From positions 62,001-126,000 of the forward strand of contig NZ_JAUYHK010000010.1 in the NCBI RefSeq assembly GCF_030690045.1: a DNA stretch of 64,000 bases. Direction: 5' to 3'. The stretch's first letter is position 1; each line of letters begins with the position of its first letter. This stretch comes from Thalassospira sp. (lineage in GTDB: Bacteria > Pseudomonadota > Alphaproteobacteria > Rhodospirillales > Thalassospiraceae). The notes under the pieces were generated by a model. The model saw nothing but the letters and a program-made list of their open reading frames with translations. It searched no databases and was not told the origin of the DNA. The translations under genes and the position numbers were made by a program. Below are positions 63,223 to 64,000 of this stretch, one piece after another.

Positions 63223-64000
63223 ATGCCGGATCGTCACCGGCTTGGCCGCCTGCCGCATCTTGTGCAATGGCTGTTGCTGATTGGCGGGTCGCTGGTGCTG
63301 TCTGTCCTGCTGCATGATGCCGATGTACCCGCAGCCCTTTTGCTGGGTCCGATGATTGTCGGCATTGTTCTGGGCACCAATGGCACGACGGTTGCCGTGC
63401 CGAAATCCGTCTATCTGGGGGCGCAATCGGTGCTCGGCACAATGGTTGGCGGGGCGATGACGGCGGGGATTGTCACATCTTTCCTGCATGACTGGCCGCT
63501 GGTGGTTGGTGTCACCTTGTTAACCCTGGTCGTCAGCAGCGCGCTCGGCTGGTTGCTGTGCGTCAAACAGGTCCTGCCCGGCACCGCCGGGATCTGGGGG
63601 GCCTATCCCGGTGCGGCATCGGCAATGGTGATCATGGCCGAGGCCTTCGGGGCCGATGCACGGCTGGTTGCCTTCATGCAATATGTCCGGGTGGTGATTG
63701 TCGTTGCTGTCGCCTCGACCGTGGCCGGTTTTTCAGTCGATCCGGCCCTTGCCGGGGCGGCGCATGAATGGTTTACACCCTTTGATATCGGCGATTTCGC
63801 CCTGACCCTTGCCCTTGCCGCCGCATTGTCAATCATCGGTGTGGTGTCGCGTCTGCCGTCCGGGGCGCTGTTGCTGCCGATCATTGTGGTGGCGGTACTC
63901 AGCATCACCGGCATGGTCGATATCGTTCTGCCGGAATGGTTTCTGGGCCTGACCTATGCGGTAATCGGGGCAACGATTGGCCTGCGTTTCACCCCGGCTG
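63223..64000 (+). CDS. AbrB-family membrane protein (3' truncated by window edge)
   Basis: At least 259 residues; the frame stays open to the window end. Hydrophobic throughout with repeated modules: PAALLLGPMIVGIVLGTNG and later GALLLPIIVVAVLSITGMV, the duplicated AbrB domain of the so-called ammonia monooxygenase family (not the AbrB DNA-binding fold). LPGTAGIWGAYPGAASAMVIMAEAFGADARLVAFMQYVR is typical. Probably a transporter of unknown substrate. The start at 63223 is provisional; a TTG at 63199 is also in frame. Divergent from the hydrolase gene. Confidence 0.85.
   Translation, partial: MPDRHRLGRLPHLVQWLLLIGGSLVLSVLLHDADVPAALLLGPMIVGIVLGTNGTTVAVPKSVYLGAQSVLGTMVGGAMTAGIVTSFLHDWPLVVGVTLLTLVVSSALGWLLCVKQVLPGTAGIWGAYPGAASAMVIMAEAFGADARLVAFMQYVRVVIVVAVASTVAGFSVDPALAGAAHEWFTPFDIGDFALTLALAAALSIIGVVSRLPSGALLLPIIVVAVLSITGMVDIVLPEWFLGLTYAVIGATIGLRFTPA

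Overview
The window looks like the chromosome of a free-living, motile alphaproteobacterium of about 60 % GC, most like Thalassospira or another Rhodospirillales genus. This rests on gene content and order (guaB-rsmB-guaA, ppx-rlmE, mreBCD-mrdA-rodA, an E. coli-type cytochrome bd operon, soxBDAG, many chemotaxis and cyclic-di-GMP genes) and on one promoter matching the EcfG general stress response consensus found in alphaproteobacteria. Genus is an inference; no rRNA is present.

Layout. 1-4.9 kb: end of cydC, then cydA-cydB-cydX and a His-rich small protein, preceded by an FNR/ANR-type box. 5-14.7 kb: housekeeping genes, mostly on the minus strand (guaA, rsmB, guaB, rlmE, ppx), with a two-gene split energy-taxis receptor (PAS protein plus soluble-domain MCP). 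14.9-18 kb: tRNA-Gln followed by an accessory block: a GFA-family protein, a HigBA toxin-antitoxin pair, and a GC-poorer 1.6-kb segment bounded by perfect 31-bp direct repeats, one of which is the 3' end of fthC. 18-26 kb: fthC, cspA, a periplasmic binding protein, a diguanylate cyclase, unknown proteins, a LysE-type exporter and leuA with a possible leucine leader. 26-32.3 kb: the rod-shape cluster mreBCD-mrdA-rodA and tRNA-Lys. 32.3-37.6 kb: a binding-protein/diguanylate-cyclase pair, a GDPD, a GlxA-type AraC regulator and VapBC. 37.6-42.8 kb: the heterotetrameric sarcosine oxidase operon soxBDAG. 43-47 kb: a TopAI(YjhX)-YjhQ pair, a second HigBA pair, two small stress-type proteins and a creatinase-like M24 protein. 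47-52.8 kb: a large chemoreceptor, a PhyH-type dioxygenase divergent from a CobD-like decarboxylase, and the mobile mystery protein A/B (HTH plus Fic) pair. 52.8-57 kb: a LuxO-like sigma-54 activator divergent from a STAS protein and a fused HATPase-receiver-SpoIIE phosphatase. 57-64 kb: orphan HigA, TPR protein, GGDEF-EAL protein, YafY-type regulator divergent from two VOC proteins, an alpha/beta hydrolase and the start of an AbrB-family membrane protein.

How the parts fit. The cyd genes form a low-oxygen respiratory unit. Sarcosine oxidation may be fed by the creatinase-like protein and controlled by the GlxA-type regulator, although VapBC lies between regulator and operon. Three GGDEF proteins, two chemoreceptors and the sigma-54/partner-switch pair form a substantial signalling load. 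At least five toxin-antitoxin-like modules plus an orphan antitoxin mark the accessory stretches.

The most unusual items are the fused HATPase-REC-SpoIIE protein with its STAS partner opposite a LuxO-like regulator, the 31-bp repeats at the fthC 3' end, the split Aer receptor, the periplasmic-binding-protein/DGC pair, and the twin palindromes in front of the mobile mystery genes. All functional calls come from reading motifs by eye; no database search was run.
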